From assembly GCF_001646865.1 (NCBI RefSeq), contig NZ_LRRB01000175.1, positions 1 to 36,827 of the forward strand: 36,827 nt of DNA, written 5' to 3'. Positions 8,548-15,985 of the stretch are shown one piece after another (position 1 is the first letter of the stretch; each line of letters starts with the position of its first letter). The translations under genes and the position numbers were made by a program. The DNA is from Aldersonia kunmingensis. GTDB lineage: Bacteria > Actinomycetota > Actinomycetes > Mycobacteriales > Mycobacteriaceae. The notes beneath the pieces were generated by a model, which saw only the letters and a list, made by a program, of their open reading frames with translations, was not told the DNA's origin and ran no database searches.

Positions 8548-9954
8548 CTAGCCGACCCGCACCGGTTCGGGCTCCGACGCCACATTTGCTGGCGGGGTCA
8601 TACCCAGCGCTGTGAGTGCGCCTGCCGCAGCCACCGCTGCCATCACCCACCAGGAATGCTGGAACACGGTGTGCGCCTGCTCATATCCCGACGGTGTACC
8701 GAGGATGGCGACGAGCACGCTGACGCCGAGGGCAAGTCCGATTTGTCGGCTCATGCTCACCACGGCGCTGCCGGTCGCGGCCCGCTCCGGCGGTAGGTCC
8801 GCGGTTGCGGCCGACAGAATCGAGGGCAGCGCGAGGCCGACGCCAATGCCGCCGATCAGCCAGCCCGGCAAGATCTGCGTCACGTAGCTCGGGTCCTGCC
8901 CAACCGAGAACGAGATGAGCAGTCCACCGAGTCCGAAGAGCGCGCACCCGGCAGAGACGACGACGCCGATCGGAATGCGGCTCGCGAATCGGTGCGCGAC
9001 GGCGGCGAAGATCGGCACCATCATCGGACCGGGCGCGACCGCGAGTCCGGTCTTGATCGCCGAGTATCCCCACACCTGCTGCAGCCACAGGATGTTCGCG
9101 AGCAGGGCCGCCCCGAACGGCACCGAAAACAGCAGCGCGGTCGCGTTCGACCAGGCGAACGGACGTACCCGCATAAGGGCGGGCTCGATGATCGGCGTCG
9201 GGTGCCGCATCGAACGGGCGACGAACCACGCGATAGCCACGACCGATACGGCGAACGCGAGGACGATCCTCGTGCTTGTCCAGCCCCAGTCCGGTCCCTC
9301 GACGAGGCCGAGGGTGAGCGAACCGATGCCGACGGCCAGCAGGGCAGCGCCCCACAGGTCAGGGATTCGCGTGACGGACTCGTCACGCGAGGGCCGCACG
9401 ATACGGGCGGCGGCAATCATCGCGAGCACTCCGACCGGGACGTTGACGAGAAAGACCCAGCGCCAATCGATTTCGACGAGCAGTCCGCCCACCACCGGGC
9501 CGGCTGCGGCGGCGAGCGCGCCGGATGCAGCCCAGATCCGAACCGAGCGGGCTCGGTTCTCCGGTGCCGACGACGCGAGGACAAGACCCAGGCTGGCCGG
9601 GGTCAGCATCGCGGCGCCGGCCGCCTGCAGCACCCGGAACGCGACGAGCCACCAGATGCCATCGGCCGCGGCGCACGCTGCGCTGGCCGCGGTGAAGACG
9701 CCGAGCCCGAGCAGGAACCCACCCTTGCGTCCGTAGCGGTCGGCGATTCGACCAGCCGGGATCAGGAGCGCGGCGAAGACGATCGTGTACGCATTGAGCA
9801 CCCAGGACAGCTGCGAGAGCGTGGCGCCGGGGAAGTCCGCGCCGATCGAATCGAAGGCGACATTGACGATGAATACGTCGAGCGAGGCCATGAAGGCGGC
9901 CAGCGAGAGCACACCCAGCACCAAACCCGGACGCGACTGACTATCAGGTTGCAT
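8548..9954 (-). CDS. MFS drug exporter, 14-helix DHA2 family
   Basis: A 468-residue transporter with 13-14 hydrophobic segments. Motif A is seen as GRIADRYGRKGGFLLG, and the DHA2-type N-terminus SLAAFMASLDVFIVNVAF places the Asp of helix 1 as in EmrB/QacA proteins. Motif C-like PVVGGLLVEIDWRWVFLVNVPVG also fits. These proton antiporters export drugs or toxic metabolites. The ATG at 9952-9954 is chosen: it sits inside a perfect 24-bp inverted repeat and 21 nt after a good -10 box. The monooxygenase gene ends 45 bp upstream on the same strand, so the two may be linked, but this gene clearly also has its own promoter. Confidence 0.92.
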   Translation of the reverse strand: MQPDSQSRPGLVLGVLSLAAFMASLDVFIVNVAFDSIGADFPGATLSQLSWVLNAYTIVFAALLIPAGRIADRYGRKGGFLLGLGVFTAASAACAAADGIWWLVAFRVLQAAGAAMLTPASLGLVLASSAPENRARSVRIWAASGALAAAAGPVVGGLLVEIDWRWVFLVNVPVGVLAMIAAARIVRPSRDESVTRIPDLWGAALLAVGIGSLTLGLVEGPDWGWTSTRIVLAFAVSVVAIAWFVARSMRHPTPIIEPALMRVRPFAWSNATALLFSVPFGAALLANILWLQQVWGYSAIKTGLAVAPGPMMVPIFAAVAHRFASRIPIGVVVSAGCALFGLGGLLISFSVGQDPSYVTQILPGWLIGGIGVGLALPSILSAATADLPPERAATGSAVVSMSRQIGLALGVSVLVAILGTPSGYEQAHTVFQHSWWVMAAVAAAGALTALGMTPPANVASEPEPVRVG

Positions 9955-9960
9955 AGTCAG
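9937..9960. promoter_or_regulatory. Perfect inverted repeat over the MFS start codon (likely operator)
   Basis: CTGACTAT (9937-9944), an 8-nt spacer, then ATAGTCAG (9953-9960). The arms are exact reverse complements, and the start codon of the exporter lies at the spacer/arm edge. The size and symmetry are typical of TetR- or MarR-type operators controlling efflux pumps. In RNA the same sequence would form an 8-bp stem holding the start codon. No regulator gene is adjacent. Confidence 0.55.
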
Positions 9961-9975
9961 ACACGCTAGGTGCTG

Positions 9976-10003
9976 ACCATACAAACCACAAGTCAGATGT
10001 CAG
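9976..10003 (-). promoter_or_regulatory. Predicted sigma-70-type promoter of the MFS gene
   Basis: On the minus strand CTGACA (10003-9998) is followed 16 nt later by TATGGT (9981-9976), close to TTGACA and TANNNT. Transcription would start roughly 15 nt before the ATG, so the inverted repeat at 9937-9960 would lie at and just after the start point, a good place for a repressor. Confidence 0.5.
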
Positions 10004-11511
10004 CTCGCCTTCGCGACCTTCCGCTTCGCCGAGCCACGGGAGAACTCGAGCGACCCCTCCGTCACCGGTCGCAACGTCAGCGCGATGGAGTCGGCAAGGA
10101 AGTTGCGATAGACCTTCCACGGCCGCTTCGTCCCCTGTCGCGGGAACTTCGCGCGCTGGATGTAGCCCGAACTCAACAACCAGCTGGGCCGGGTTGGGCC
10201 GTTGTCGGTGCGAACAGGCGTGACCTGTGTGTAGCCGTTCTCGTCGAGGTGATCGAGCACGCGCACGACGTAGCGGCACGAGATATCCGCCTTCAACGTG
10301 TAGGACTGCTGCGGATAACCCGTCACATGCGCGAAGTTCGGGATATCGCTGAGCAGCACGCCCTTGTAGTAGAGCGTGTCGGCGAGATCCACGCTTTCTC
10401 CGTCGATCAGCACTTCGGTCCTCGGCAGGATGCGCATATCGAACCCGGTCGCCGTGACCACGATGTCCGCCGAAAGCTGTTGGCCCGACTCGGTTTCGAT
10501 GCCTTCTTCGTTGAACGTCGCGATCTTGTCGGTAACGACGTCAGCCCGTTTCTCCGCGATCGCGACGAAGAGGTCGCCGTCGGGGATGGCACACAACCGC
10601 TGGTCCCACGGGTTGTATCGCGGACCGAAGTGGGTGTCGACGTCGTAATCCTCGCCGAGGTACTCCACGGCCTTCTTGCGGATCATCGACTTGACCAGCT
10701 TGGGCGCGAGGACGCTCATGTAGAGGACGTAGATCTGGAAGGCGATGTTCCGCCACCGCACGACCCGGTGGGCGACGGGCTGGGGCAAGAGCTTCGCCAT
10801 CCGGGCACGGAACCCGTCCGGGTCGTCGAACGACATGACGTAACTCGGCGAGCGCTGCAGCATGGTGACGTGCGCAGTCCGCGCCATCGCCGGCACGAGG
10901 GTCATCGCGGTTGCACCGCTACCGATCACGACTACACGCTTACCTGCGTAGTCGAGATCCTCGGGCCAGTGCTGCGGATGCACGATCCGTCCGCCGAACC
11001 GTTCGATCCCCGCGAATTCCGGTGTGTAGGAACCGTCCCCGTCGTAGTAGCCGGCGCACGAGACGATGTATCGGCAGGAGAACGTCGCGGTCCGGGTGGT
11101 TCCGTCCGGCTCGGCGATTTCGGTCTCGACGGTCCATCTCGACAGCTCCGAGGACCACGACGCGCGGACCACGCGGTGGCCGAAGCGAATCTGGTCCTCG
11201 ATCCCGTACATCTTGGCCGTCTCGCTCATGTAGCCGCGGATCGCCGGGCCTGGTGCGAGCGTCTCGGCCCCGTACCACGGCCGGAACGGAAACTCCATCG
11301 TCTGAATATCGGAGTCGGCCCGCACGCCCGGGAAGCGGAAGAGGTCCCAGGTGCCACCGACCGCCTGACGCTTTTCCAAGATGACGTAGCTCGTCTTCCG
11401 ACGGCGTTCCTGCAGCCGGTACCCGGCACAAATCCCGGAGATACCGGCGCCGATAACGACGACATCGAAGTGTTCGGTGCCGCCAAGATCGTTCTCGGAC
11501 TTCAAATTCAT
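10000..11511 (-). CDS. Flavin-containing (Baeyer-Villiger type) monooxygenase
   Basis: A 503-residue FAD/NADPH enzyme of the EthA/MymA kind. It has an N-terminal FAD Rossmann motif GAGISG (about residues 21-26), the Baeyer-Villiger fingerprint F-x-G-x3-H-x3-W (FGGRIVHPQHW, about 172-182) and a second NADPH-binding motif GSGATA (197-202), then an ATGFD motif. Such enzymes insert oxygen next to a carbonyl or oxidise sulfur or nitrogen. In M. tuberculosis EthA activates ethionamide and MymA belongs to an acid-induced envelope operon. The start at 11511 is supported by a GGAAGGG ribosome site; the ATG 36 bp upstream has none. The C-terminus is very basic (SAKRKVAKAS). It is followed by an exporter gene. 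Confidence 0.9.
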   Translation of the reverse strand: MNLKSENDLGGTEHFDVVVIGAGISGICAGYRLQERRRKTSYVILEKRQAVGGTWDLFRFPGVRADSDIQTMEFPFRPWYGAETLAPGPAIRGYMSETAKMYGIEDQIRFGHRVVRASWSSELSRWTVETEIAEPDGTTRTATFSCRYIVSCAGYYDGDGSYTPEFAGIERFGGRIVHPQHWPEDLDYAGKRVVVIGSGATAMTLVPAMARTAHVTMLQRSPSYVMSFDDPDGFRARMAKLLPQPVAHRVVRWRNIAFQIYVLYMSVLAPKLVKSMIRKKAVEYLGEDYDVDTHFGPRYNPWDQRLCAIPDGDLFVAIAEKRADVVTDKIATFNEEGIETESGQQLSADIVVTATGFDMRILPRTEVLIDGESVDLADTLYYKGVLLSDIPNFAHVTGYPQQSYTLKADISCRYVVRVLDHLDENGYTQVTPVRTDNGPTRPSWLLSSGYIQRAKFPRQGTKRPWKVYRNFLADSIALTLRPVTEGSLEFSRGSAKRKVAKAS

Positions 11512-11674
11512 CACCGTGCCCTTCCGAGCCGGAGTGTAGGTCTGCATCCGCCGCGGTGGAACCCGTTCGGGAGTAATGGCTCGTTAACCGCAGCCATACC
11601 CCGATTGGCCCTGTTCCCACTCCTGGGCCATGGGGCCATACTGAAAGCAGGGGGTCGGCACGAGGAGGCGCCGA

Positions 11675-12004
11675 ATGCCCACACCTCAATATCGCTGGCT
11701 GACACTCGTTGCGGGTGGATTGCTTGTCGCGGCAGGAGTGCTGACCGCGCCTGCCACTGCTGGAGCCGATCCGATGAGCGACTTCATGTGCAGTGCCGGG
11801 TCCACTGCTCCCGAGTTCTGCCTCGCCACGCCGCCGCGGCCGACTCCGCACAAGAATGAGCCCGACCAGCCGAAGTACCCCTATCAGAACTGCGCACAAG
11901 CCAGGAACGCCGGCAAGACCCCGCTTTACCGCTGGGACTACGGCTACTCGCCGGCCCTCGATCCAGACGGCGACGGCATCGCCTGCCCGTACCAATCGAC
12001 CTGA
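11675..12004 (+). CDS. Secreted Excalibur-domain protein
   Basis: A 109-residue protein with a signal peptide (hydrophobic LTLVAGGLLVAAGVLTAPATAGA, cleavage near residue 32). The mature part is short. Residues about 67-107 carry the Excalibur pattern NC-x2-AR-x-AG-x2-PLYR, GYS-x2-LD-x-DGDG-x-AC. The DxDxDG loop resembles an EF-hand and is thought to bind calcium. The usual final Glu after AC is replaced by Pro here, which may weaken metal binding. Four cysteines are present in the mature part. The ATG follows a strong GAGGAGG site. It is divergent from the monooxygenase and convergent with the MinD-like gene (4 bp apart). Confidence 0.85.
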   Translation: MPTPQYRWLTLVAGGLLVAAGVLTAPATAGADPMSDFMCSAGSTAPEFCLATPPRPTPHKNEPDQPKYPYQNCAQARNAGKTPLYRWDYGYSPALDPDGDGIACPYQST

Positions 12005-12008
12005 CTGA

Positions 12009-12881
12009 TCAGCGAGTCGCCATTGCGGTCGCACCGACGAGCGCCGCGCAGATCTCGTCGTACGCCGCTACGGTCGGCGGCCGGAGCCGGTCGTAATCGA
12101 CGACACCACCCAGGGCGAGTTCCTCGTCGTACGGCACTTCGACCAGGGCCACGACCCGGCCGGCGAGGTGCTGCCGCAATGCTGCGACATCCTCGGGACG
12201 GATGCCTGGACGCTGATTGGTGACGGCGATGACCGTCGACTGCAGGCGGTTGACGCCACCGAAGTTGGCAAGGCAGTCGAGGCTGTAACGCAGCCGGTTG
12301 AAGGCATCGGGGCGGCTCGGCACGGTCAGCACGATCGGCGTGGCCGGATTGAGCCAGCGCAACGGACGCACATGGGCGGGACGCCACACACGGCCCGCGT
12401 CGTAGATCGCAGGAAACCCGCGGTACCGCAGGTATGGGTCGAGCGGGCGGAGATCGCAGTCGGGTTCGCGATCGCCTGCCTGGTGCAGGATGGCCGCACC
12501 GACGCTCGTAGCGGACGCGCACGCCGCAAACGCCTCGTCGTTGAGCACACCGTTGGCGTCCGCGGTCGCAAGCAACTGCTCGACGGTGTATTCGCTCGGT
12601 GCCATCGCGGCACCACGATCGACAAGGTCGCCACCGCCGATGGTGGCGTCGATGGCGACCGGGCTATCCCCCGCCACGGCGCTGGCATTCGCTACGCCCA
12701 ATGCCGTGGTGGTCGAGCCGGCTCCGCCGCACGCCCCGACAACGAGAACCGCTGACGGGAAAGCGATCTGGTCGACGGACTGCTCGTGCTTCGCTGCCTC
12801 TGACTCCGCGACAGCCGGATTGATTCCGGTGACCGGCTGGTCCCACTTCAGTAGCTGCTGCCAGTCGGGCTCGTTGCTCAT
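12009..12881 (-). CDS. MinD/ParA-like protein with degenerate P-loop
   Basis: A 290-residue protein. After a polar 40-residue start comes the SIMIBI-type fold beginning VLVVGACGGAGSTTTALGVA. The deviant Walker A of this family reads KGGxGK[TS]; here both lysines are replaced (Cys near residue 51 and Ser near 56) while the glycines and threonines are kept. An IDAT-GGGDLVDRG strand follows, then a YDAGRV strand where Walker B is expected, and later an LVEVPYDEELALGG segment typical of MinD-like proteins. Similar lysine-free versions are known among Ssd-type septum proteins and type VII secretion-linked MinD-like proteins. It may bind nucleotide weakly or not at all. It follows the single-pass membrane protein gene by 69 bp. 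Role unknown. Confidence 0.75.
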   Translation of the reverse strand: MSNEPDWQQLLKWDQPVTGINPAVAESEAAKHEQSVDQIAFPSAVLVVGACGGAGSTTTALGVANASAVAGDSPVAIDATIGGGDLVDRGAAMAPSEYTVEQLLATADANGVLNDEAFAACASATSVGAAILHQAGDREPDCDLRPLDPYLRYRGFPAIYDAGRVWRPAHVRPLRWLNPATPIVLTVPSRPDAFNRLRYSLDCLANFGGVNRLQSTVIAVTNQRPGIRPEDVAALRQHLAGRVVALVEVPYDEELALGGVVDYDRLRPPTVAAYDEICAALVGATAMATR

Positions 12882-12950
12882 ACCAATGCTCCGATCGGGG
12901 TGGTCACAAACTCTGCGTCCGGGACCGCGCTGGGTGTCGACATGACCGTG

Positions 12951-14003
12951 CTACTCCGCTGCTTCGATCGACGTAATCACGTGCTTGCCACCGTGATTCG
13001 CGGTCGAAACGTTCTGCTTGTAGACGACCGCGGTGCCGTCACCGCGGCGCTCGCTGAGCTGCACCGCATACCGCCCAGGGGCGGCCGGATCTGGCTTGAT
13101 CGACAGGCAGTGCTGCGTGCCATCGGGAATCGCCGTATCAATCGCGTTCTGCAGGCTTTCGGCCGTGAGGGAAGCCGGATCCGCCGGATCCAACAGGCTG
13201 TGCGCCTTGGCGCCGTCGCGTTCCACGTAGTAGGCGTAGTCGAAGGCGAGGATCACCGAGGGGCCGTCGTCCTGGCTGCCCTTGCCGGCGCCCATGACCA
13301 GCTTGTCCGACTTGCGCGAGGGACACCACTCGGACGAGGCGCCGGGGTTTTCATCGGTCTCCGGCGAATCTCCACCGGAAAACACACCGACTGCCAGGGC
13401 GATCAGGCCGATCAGAACCGCTGCGCCTGCCGCGGCGCCCGCATAGACCTTGGTGTTGCCGCTCGTCTTCGGCTTCGCCGTGGGCTTCGTCGAACCGAGG
13501 AAGTTATCGACGTAATCGAGCGGCGCCGGACCGAGATCGACCGGTGGTGGTTCGTCGCCGTACGTCTCGGGAACTGGGGGCAGCGTGAAACGCCCCGTGG
13601 GCATTTCGTCCGCTGGAGGCTGCGCGAGGGGAACCGACTCGGGCGCGGTGTGGCGACCCTGGGTGACCGCCTGCGCCGGAGGCCCGGATTGCAGCCAACG
13701 CGGTTGATCCGGGGCTACAGCCGGCTCGGCTTGCTGCGGATCGGGCGGAGCTACCGGTCGCCGTGTCGAGACAGGGACGGGCAGCCGCAGTTGGTCCGAT
13801 CGACCAACAGGTGCGCGCACCGCGTCGCGTGCGTCGAGCCGACGCTGGGCGACGAGCGCAGGATCTGTGGGCGGCGAGTGTGTCTCGGGCTCCGCGCTTG
13901 TCGATACAACCGCGCGCTCCGCCCCTGCGGGCATCGGCGCGAAGGGCGGATACCACTGATCGAGCCGGTCGCGCACCCCGGCCGCTGTCTTGGCGTTCCA
14001 CAC
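12951..14003 (-). CDS. Single-pass membrane protein with proline-rich cytoplasmic part
   Basis: A 350-residue protein with a GTG start. Residues 1-180 are soluble, proline-rich and probably disordered. One membrane helix lies at about 186-208 (VYAGAAAGAAVLIGLIALAV), and the remaining 140 residues form a compact domain outside. That domain has WCPSRKSDKLVMG and a later HCLSIKP, so two cysteines could pair, and ends with a TANHGGKHVITSIE strand. I recall similar domains in Rhodococcus/Nocardia proteins (possibly DUF8176) but am not certain. It lies between the secreted proline/glycine-rich protein and the MinD-like gene, so the three may form one envelope-linked system. Confidence 0.7.
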   Translation of the reverse strand: MWNAKTAAGVRDRLDQWYPPFAPMPAGAERAVVSTSAEPETHSPPTDPALVAQRRLDARDAVRAPVGRSDQLRLPVPVSTRRPVAPPDPQQAEPAVAPDQPRWLQSGPPAQAVTQGRHTAPESVPLAQPPADEMPTGRFTLPPVPETYGDEPPPVDLGPAPLDYVDNFLGSTKPTAKPKTSGNTKVYAGAAAGAAVLIGLIALAVGVFSGGDSPETDENPGASSEWCPSRKSDKLVMGAGKGSQDDGPSVILAFDYAYYVERDGAKAHSLLDPADPASLTAESLQNAIDTAIPDGTQHCLSIKPDPAAPGRYAVQLSERRGDGTAVVYKQNVSTANHGGKHVITSIEAAE

Positions 14004-14033
14004 GGTTCGTTCGTCTTTCTGCTGCAGTAGACG

Positions 14034-14069
14034 CGGTGTGGGGCCGCCGCTTCCGACGACCCCACACCG
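14034..14069 (-). terminator. Strong hairpin after the secreted-protein gene
   Basis: Arms CGGTGTGGGG (14034-14043) and CCCCACACCG (14060-14069) pair perfectly over 10 bp around a 16-nt loop. It lies between the stop of the 482-residue protein gene (14096) and the GTG of the next gene (14003), both minus strand. It could end most transcripts there and so lower expression of the two downstream genes. Confidence 0.55.
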
Positions 14070-14095
14070 ACGAGTACGCGAGGGTATCTAACCGA

Positions 14096-15544
14096 TCACC
14101 CGGCGTAGTACACCGAGTGGGCAGCACCGCCGATCTGAGCGACTTCGGTCGGCATACCCGCGCCGGTTTCCTGGGCCGCCGCGACGATCTCGGTGCCACC
14201 CGGCTGGGCTACCTGCCAGGCGACGAAGGCGTCGTTGGCCTGCTGTGCGGCGTTCACAATCGCCTCACCAACCGGGCCGGTCGCCTTTGCCATCGCCGCG
14301 GCCTGGGCTGCGGCGGGCGGGACGGCTGCCAGCGCCTGTGCACCACCCGGCTGGGCCTTGACCCAGTCCACCGTGTTGTTGGTGGTGGCGATGGCGAACT
14401 GAGCCACCTCGTGCGGGGTCGGCAGGACCTGCGGAGCGACCGGGGCGAGGTTGGGATCCCCGCCGCTCAGTGCAGTTCCAGCGGCGACGCCAATCGCGCC
14501 ACCGGCTGCTGCGCCGATACCCGCGCCAATGACCTCGACTCCGACGACACCGATCGCGGCACCAACGGCCGCACCAGGTGCCGAACCGATCACGGATCCG
14601 ATGCCTCCGCCGATAACACCGGCAGCCGCGGCGGCCGGAATCGCTGCAACGGCACCCACGACAGCACCAATTGCGCCACCCGCTGCACCCGTCGCAGTCG
14701 CCGTGGCCGCGAGCCGGTCGGCACGATCCGGCGTCACACCCGCGCGGTTCCAGGTACGCGCAATCTCCGACTCCGCGTAGGCCGCCCAGCGGTTGGCGCT
14801 GAGCGCCGCATCGGGGGCGATCCAGTCCGGCCTGTCGGTCACGAAGTCACCGAAGCGAATCTTGTTCTCCGGCGGAGCAATCGGCGCGAAGCTCTGGCTC
14901 GGCTTCGCCTGCTCGACGACGATTTCCGAGCTGTACCCGTCGCCGGACTGTGCCGGCTGCGAGTAGGTGTAGTCCGGCTGAGGCACGCTCGAGTCGTAGG
15001 TCGGCACCTCGCGCGACGGCAGCACCGGCGGGTCGGGGATCAGACCCCGGCCTTCGAGATCGGTGCGGGGCGTTGCCGCGCCCGGGGCCGGCGCAGGCAC
15101 AGCGCTGGTGCCCGGCTGGGCCGGGGTGACCGACGTGGTGCCCGGCTGCGACGGTGAAGTCGTTCCCGGCTGTTCGGTATTCGGCTTCGTCGGATCCGCC
15201 GAATTCGGCTTGTTCGTGCCCGGCTTCGCGCCATTCTGTGTCGTGGCACCCGGCTGCGCCGAGTTGGGCGCCGTGGCACCCGGCTGCGCCGAGTTGGGCG
15301 CCGTGGCACCCGGCTGCGCCGAGTTCGGCGTCGTCTCCTCCGGCTGCTGGGTCGTGGTGCCCGGCTGCTGGGTCGCGGTACCCGGCTGATCGACCGACGG
15401 TGCCGCGACGGCCATGCCGGACGCAGCGACGGCGAGCGCCAACGGGATCGAGCCCACCACGATTGCGCGCTTCACCGGAGTCTTCGCGGCTTCCACCACG
15501 ATCTCCGTGCGCGTGGGGCGGTGGCGCCCCTTCGAGCTACTCAA
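14096..15544 (-). CDS. Secreted proline/repeat-rich protein with glycine-zipper region ('insoluble domain' type)
   Basis: A 482-residue exported protein. Residues 1-25 are basic, 26-48 are hydrophobic (PVKRAIVVGSIPLALAVAAS), with cleavage likely after MAVAA. Residues about 50-150 are a low-complexity Pro/Gly/Thr/Gln stalk with repeated NSAQPGATAP units. Residues about 290-375 are a long glycine-zipper stretch (repeated GxxxG/GxxxA, such as IGGGIGSVIGSAPGAAVGAA) able to insert in or pack against a membrane. The last 100 residues are Ala/Gln-rich with two QPGG motifs and end SVYYAG. Related proteins in Nocardia and Rhodococcus are annotated as insoluble-domain proteins of unknown function. The start is TTG, supported by an AGAGGAC ribosome site. 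The leader upstream is unusually rich in hairpins. Confidence 0.75.
   Translation of the reverse strand: MSSSKGRHRPTRTEIVVEAAKTPVKRAIVVGSIPLALAVAASGMAVAAPSVDQPGTATQQPGTTTQQPEETTPNSAQPGATAPNSAQPGATAPNSAQPGATTQNGAKPGTNKPNSADPTKPNTEQPGTTSPSQPGTTSVTPAQPGTSAVPAPAPGAATPRTDLEGRGLIPDPPVLPSREVPTYDSSVPQPDYTYSQPAQSGDGYSSEIVVEQAKPSQSFAPIAPPENKIRFGDFVTDRPDWIAPDAALSANRWAAYAESEIARTWNRAGVTPDRADRLAATATATGAAGGAIGAVVGAVAAIPAAAAAGVIGGGIGSVIGSAPGAAVGAAIGVVGVEVIGAGIGAAAGGAIGVAAGTALSGGDPNLAPVAPQVLPTPHEVAQFAIATTNNTVDWVKAQPGGAQALAAVPPAAAQAAAMAKATGPVGEAIVNAAQQANDAFVAWQVAQPGGTEIVAAAQETGAGMPTEVAQIGGAAHSVYYAG
15243..15332 (-). repeat. Three 30-bp tandem repeats coding NSAQPGATAP
   Basis: Units run 15243-15272, 15273-15302 and 15303-15332. 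The first two are identical, and the third differs near its end (gagttcggcgtc). Each codes ten residues of the stalk region, so copy-number change keeps the frame and only changes stalk length. Confidence 0.9.
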
Positions 15545-15985
15545 CTCTGGTTGTCCTCTCTCGTTCGGCCGTGTTGGCGGCCAGTCGATTCCGCGCGAGT
15601 GAGCGCGGACATGTTCGGAGGGCAGAGTTGAATCGCGCGAGACGCCAAATACGTTCGCAACAAAGGCGGTTGAGCGGCCGCTACCGCAATACTGCTACCC
15701 CCCGAAGTGCCGAAGCACGTAGGCAGCATCGCTCCGTTCAGCTAAACAGGCCGTCTCCCCCGGTCGTCCCCTCGTGAGCTAACGCTCGCTTGCTAGACGG
15801 AAACGATTGGGTCTCCCCAATCTTCGACTCGACACAATCTGATCGAACGCACGAGTCGTCCTAGCTACTAGGACGCAGCGCAGCCCCGATCGGTTCCGCT
15901 GTCGTGCGGTTGATTGCTTTCGCGTGACAGACGAACGGTGGTTCTCGAATTTCCCATCAAGACAATGGATTTCATGCGGAGTGGG
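15545..15985. other. 440-bp gene-free region; structured leader of the secreted-protein gene
   Basis: No convincing gene is seen here on either strand. Read on the minus strand (toward 15544) it contains at least five good hairpins: arms 15857-15863/15869-15875 (7 bp), 15825-15831/15852-15858 (7 bp, overlapping the first, so they exclude each other in part), 15805-15811/15816-15822 (7 bp, 4-nt loop), a stem 692-698/719-726 of 15xxx enclosing GTGC-TTCG-GCAC (15707-15718), and 15666-15670/15683-15687 enclosing AGCG-GC-CGCT. The C(UUCG)G loop is very stable in RNA. This could be a long 5' leader with regulatory RNA function. I could not match it to a known riboswitch class. Confidence 0.45.
15857..15875. 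promoter_or_regulatory. Palindrome CGTCCTA-N5-TAGGACG
   Basis: A 7-bp perfect inverted repeat with a 5-nt spacer, followed by CAGCGCAG. The same arms with a 2-nt spacer occur at 32864-32879, right before the type VII cassette. It may be a protein-binding site, or a hairpin in the leader of the 482-residue secreted protein. Confidence 0.4.

Noticed and set aside
9970-11859. Plus-strand frame of 629 codons across the monooxygenase
   Set aside because: Antisense to a monooxygenase with all motifs; the composition is Arg/His/Asp-rich and domain-free.
15243-15332. CRISPR array
   Set aside because: The 30-bp units are directly adjacent with no spacers and lie within a coding frame; no cas genes are present.
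15545-15985. Cyclic-di-AMP (ydaO-type) riboswitch
   Set aside because: Some short GGGGAGACCCA- and TAGCTGAAC-like pieces recall it, but the conserved core with CCCGA-AGCTAACC-type order was not found. Left as an unnamed structured leader.
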